From positions 1 to 9,000 of the forward strand of contig CAMLRB010000142.1 of assembly GCA_946482295.1 (NCBI GenBank): DNA of 9,000 nucleotides, in the 5' to 3' direction. The notes beneath the pieces were generated by a model, which saw only the letters and a list, made by a program, of their open reading frames with translations, was not told where the DNA came from and did no database searches. Source of the stretch: an uncultured Bacteriovorax sp. (lineage in GTDB: Bacteria; Bdellovibrionota; Bacteriovoracia; Bacteriovoracales; Bacteriovoracaceae). Below, in pieces: positions 6,615 to 9,000 of this stretch (position 1 is the stretch's first letter; each line of letters begins with the position of its first letter). The position numbers and the translations under genes were made by a program.

Positions 6615-8540
6615 ATGGAAAAAAAGGGGCCACCGCAGACTTGGAGCAAAGAAGAAGCAGATAGCGTTTATCACATCTCAAGATGGGGTGATGGCTATTT
6701 TGATATTAACGATCAAGGGCATCTTTGTGTTCTTCCTAGTCAGGATGAGAACGGTCCTCGCATAGATATTTCTGAAGTTCTTGAAGAGATGAAAGCTCAA
6801 AATATTCCTCTTCCAATCGTTGTTCGTTTTCACGACATTCTTCGCTCACACGTAAAAGTGATCAATGAAACTTTCCGTGATGTCATCAAAGAAGCTGGAT
6901 ATCAAGGTCAGTTCACTGGTGTTTATCCGATTAAAGTAAACCAGATGCGCGAAGTTGTAGAAGAAATCGTTGATGCGGGAACGCCGTATGATTTCGGATT
7001 AGAGGCCGGATCAAAACCTGAACTTCTTTCAGTCCTTGCTTACAACGATAACCTCAATGCTCTTACAGTTCTTAACGGATACAAAGACGAAGACTATCTT
7101 CGCCTTGCTCTTCTAGGTAATAAACTTGGAAGAAAATGTATTGTTGTTATCGAGAAGTTTTCTGAACTTCACAAAATTTTAAAACTTGCTCGCGAGATGA
7201 ACGTAGAACCGATGATTGGTCTTCGTGCAAAAATGGCGATCAAGGGTTCTGGAAAATGGTCTGATTCTGGCGGCGAGAAAGCAAAATTCGGTTTAACAAT
7301 TGCTGAAATGCTTACGTGTGTGCAAATTCTTAAAGAAGAAAACTACATCAACTCTCTTAAGCTTTTCCATTTCCACATTGGATCTCAAGTTACAGATATC
7401 CGCACAGTAAAAGAAGTTATCCGCGAAGGCGGACGAATTTTTGCTAAACTTGCTCAATTAGGTGCTCCTCTAGAGTACTTCGATTGTGGTGGTGGTCTTG
7501 GTGTTGACTATGACGGATCTCAATCAACGTCTGATTCTTCAATGAACTACAAGCTTCATGATTATGCTTCGGACATTGTTTATATCTTAAAAGAAATCTG
7601 TGACGCTGAAAAAGTGGCTCATCCGAATATCGTTACTGAATCTGGTCGTGCTATTACTGCGAGACACTCTTGTGTCATCACAAACGTCATCGACAAAATC
7701 GAAACATCTTTTACTGACTACAACACTGACAAAGCAACAGGTGAGCATACTCTTGTAGCTAACATCAGAGAGCTTCTTGAATCACTAAATGAAGAAAATG
7801 CTCCTGAATCATACAACGACGCTCTCGATATCAAACGTGAGTGTCAGAATGCATTCCGCTTGGGAATCCTTAAACTTGAAGAGAGAGCTGTCATTGAGAC
7901 TCTTTTTTGGAAAGTAACAAAGAAGATTTCTTCACTTCTTCCAACGATGGAATTCATTCCGGAAAATCTTTACGACATCGACCAAGGGATTGCTCCTCAA
8001 TATCTTTGCAACTTTTCTATCTTTCAATCAGCACCGGATATGTGGGCCATTGGACAACTTCTTCCAATCGTTCCAATTACTCGTCTGAATGAAAAACCAA
8101 CAGTGAACGGAACTTTAGTTGATATTACCTGTGACTCTGATGGAAAGATTAACAAATTCATTGATATTGATGATGTTAAAACATTGCTTCCACTTCACGA
8201 ACTCAATCCAAACGAAGACTACCACATTGGTCTCTTCCTCACGGGAGCTTACCAGGACGTAATGGGAGACCTTCACAATATGTTTGGTCGCTTAAATGAA
8301 GTTCACGTTTTCTGTGATGATGAAGATCCAACTGATTTTTACATTGAAGAAGTGATCAAAGGCTCGAGTGCTGAAAACGTTCTCGCGGCCATGCAGTACA
8401 ATCCAGAGGCCATGGCCTACACAATGAAAAAGAATATCGATCGCCAGATCGCGGGTGGAAAAATCAATCCACGCGAAGGCGTTCGTCTTGTTGATTTTTA
8501 TGAGAGCTGCTTAAAATCTTATACATATTTAAAAAATTAA
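6615..8540 (+). CDS. speA: Biosynthetic arginine decarboxylase (SpeA)
   Basis: This 641-residue enzyme converts L-arginine to agmatine and CO2, the first step of polyamine synthesis from arginine. It is a PLP-dependent fold-III (alanine racemase-type) decarboxylase. The Schiff-base Lys107 is in GVYPIKVNQ, the PLP-contacting motifs HFHIGSQ (252-258), DCGGGLGVDYDG (290-301) and TESGRA (341-346) follow, and the C-terminal catalytic Cys506 lies in ITCDSDGK. A helical insertion between about 365 and 435 is characteristic of this family and distinguishes it from diaminopimelate and ornithine decarboxylases. Length is close to the roughly 650 residues usual for SpeA and the gene is intact. The ATG is chosen because GAGGA (6604-6608) lies 6 bases upstream; an overlapping ATG at 6610 is out of frame. 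The deoxyhypusine-synthase-like gene follows after 9 bases and is almost certainly cotranscribed, which suggests that agmatine or its product feeds that enzyme. Confidence 0.96.
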   Translation: MEKKGPPQTWSKEEADSVYHISRWGDGYFDINDQGHLCVLPSQDENGPRIDISEVLEEMKAQNIPLPIVVRFHDILRSHVKVINETFRDVIKEAGYQGQFTGVYPIKVNQMREVVEEIVDAGTPYDFGLEAGSKPELLSVLAYNDNLNALTVLNGYKDEDYLRLALLGNKLGRKCIVVIEKFSELHKILKLAREMNVEPMIGLRAKMAIKGSGKWSDSGGEKAKFGLTIAEMLTCVQILKEENYINSLKLFHFHIGSQVTDIRTVKEVIREGGRIFAKLAQLGAPLEYFDCGGGLGVDYDGSQSTSDSSMNYKLHDYASDIVYILKEICDAEKVAHPNIVTESGRAITARHSCVITNVIDKIETSFTDYNTDKATGEHTLVANIRELLESLNEENAPESYNDALDIKRECQNAFRLGILKLEERAVIETLFWKVTKKISSLLPTMEFIPENLYDIDQGIAPQYLCNFSIFQSAPDMWAIGQLLPIVPITRLNEKPTVNGTLVDITCDSDGKINKFIDIDDVKTLLPLHELNPNEDYHIGLFLTGAYQDVMGDLHNMFGRLNEVHVFCDDEDPTDFYIEEVIKGSSAENVLAAMQYNPEAMAYTMKKNIDRQIAGGKINPREGVRLVDFYESCLKSYTYLKN

Positions 8541-8549
8541 GAGGTTAAT

Positions 8550-9000
8550 ATGAAACGCGGACCATTATCAGAATTCATGCTTACTCATTATAAACATTTC
8601 AACTCTGCAGCTCTTGTTGATGCAGCAAAAGGTTGGGAAGCTCACCTTGAAAAAGGTGGAAAAATGTTCGTGACACTAGCAGGAGCTATGTCGACAGCTG
8701 AACTTGGAAAATCACTCGCAGAGATGATCAGACAAGATAAAATTCATGCTATCTGCTGTACTGGTGCGAACCTTGAAGAAGATATCTACAATCTTGTTGC
8801 TCACAATCACTACCACCGCATTCCAAACTGGCGCGAACTTACAGCTGCCGACGAAATGAAACTTTTGGAAAAAGGTCTTAATCGTGTAACGGATACTTGT
8901 ATTCCTGAAGACGAAGCGATGAGAAAAATTGAAGCACTCATCAATAAAGAATGGCAAAAAGCAGATAAGGCCGGAGAAAGCCATCCTCCACACTATTACT
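8550..9000 (+). CDS. Deoxyhypusine synthase-family protein, probable polyamine aminobutyltransferase (3' end outside window)
   Basis: Only the first 150 residues are visible. They align by eye with the NAD-dependent deoxyhypusine synthase family: a VTLAGAMSTAELGKSLAEMI segment (41-60) corresponds to the eukaryotic FLGYTSN...SGIRETI region, CTGANLEED (70-78) to the TTAGGVEED dinucleotide-site motif, and GLNRVTDTCIPEDE (109-122) to the GINRIGNLLVPNE motif. The catalytic lysine lies in the missing C-terminal part. True deoxyhypusine synthase modifies eIF5A, which bacteria lack. Bacterial homologs are described as homospermidine synthases, transferring an aminobutyl group from spermidine to putrescine, or are uncharacterised. 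Immediate linkage to speA (9 bases, with AAGAGG at 8539-8544 as ribosome binding site) supports a polyamine role. The acceptor could be putrescine or agmatine; this is inference. The start is well supported by the ribosome binding site and the family-like N terminus. Confidence 0.88.
   Translation, partial: MKRGPLSEFMLTHYKHFNSAALVDAAKGWEAHLEKGGKMFVTLAGAMSTAELGKSLAEMIRQDKIHAICCTGANLEEDIYNLVAHNHYHRIPNWRELTAADEMKLLEKGLNRVTDTCIPEDEAMRKIEALINKEWQKADKAGESHPPHYY

Noticed and set aside
8712..8993. A minus-strand open frame opposite the deoxyhypusine synthase-like gene
   Set aside because: The + strand frame shows clear family motifs over the same bases, so this is a shadow.
1..9000. Mobile element, phage or defence system
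   Set aside because: I saw no transposase, integrase, terminal repeats, CRISPR repeats or known defence domains; genes are housekeeping or secreted types in a uniform orientation.

Overview
The window is a compact, moderately low-GC bacterial chromosome segment in which every gene lies on the + strand. It looks like a member of the Bdellovibrionota, of the Bacteriovorax/Peredibacter type. That assignment rests on overall gene style: a large cysteine-rich exported protein with no obvious household name, a biosynthetic arginine decarboxylase followed directly by a bacterial deoxyhypusine-synthase-like gene, and short secreted proteins. It is an impression, not a proof. There are no RNA genes, insertion sequences, CRISPR arrays or phage genes, and no gene-free stretch over 300 bases; the longest gap is 106 bases.

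Region 1 (1-1710) is the 3' part of a long gene whose beginning is outside the window. It encodes an unrecognised, probably exported protein with paired cysteines.

Region 2 (1769-6508) is a tightly packed six-gene run. It starts with a complete high-affinity zinc (or zinc/manganese) ABC importer in the order binding protein, ATPase, permease (znuA, znuC, znuB), joined by overlapping stop and start codons. The ATPase carries a conspicuous histidine-rich C-terminal tail. After a 19-base gap follow a YciA-like hotdog acyl-CoA thioesterase, a small secreted cysteine-containing protein of unknown function, and an endonuclease/exonuclease/phosphatase-fold enzyme that starts at TTG inside the preceding stop codon. 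The spacing suggests a single transcript, but the last three genes have no evident functional link to metal import.

Region 3 (6509-9000) begins with a 106-base T-rich leader that contains a well-formed imperfect hairpin just before the ribosome binding site. It is followed by speA (arginine to agmatine) and, 9 bases later, by the 5' part of a deoxyhypusine-synthase-family gene cut by the window end. Bacteria have no eIF5A substrate for a true deoxyhypusine synthase, so the pair reads as a polyamine module in which the second enzyme transfers an aminobutyl group to a small amine. This region is the best candidate for unusual biology here.

Across all the genes the tetramer GGCC is clearly over-represented, mostly as a G-ending codon followed by the alanine codon GCC.
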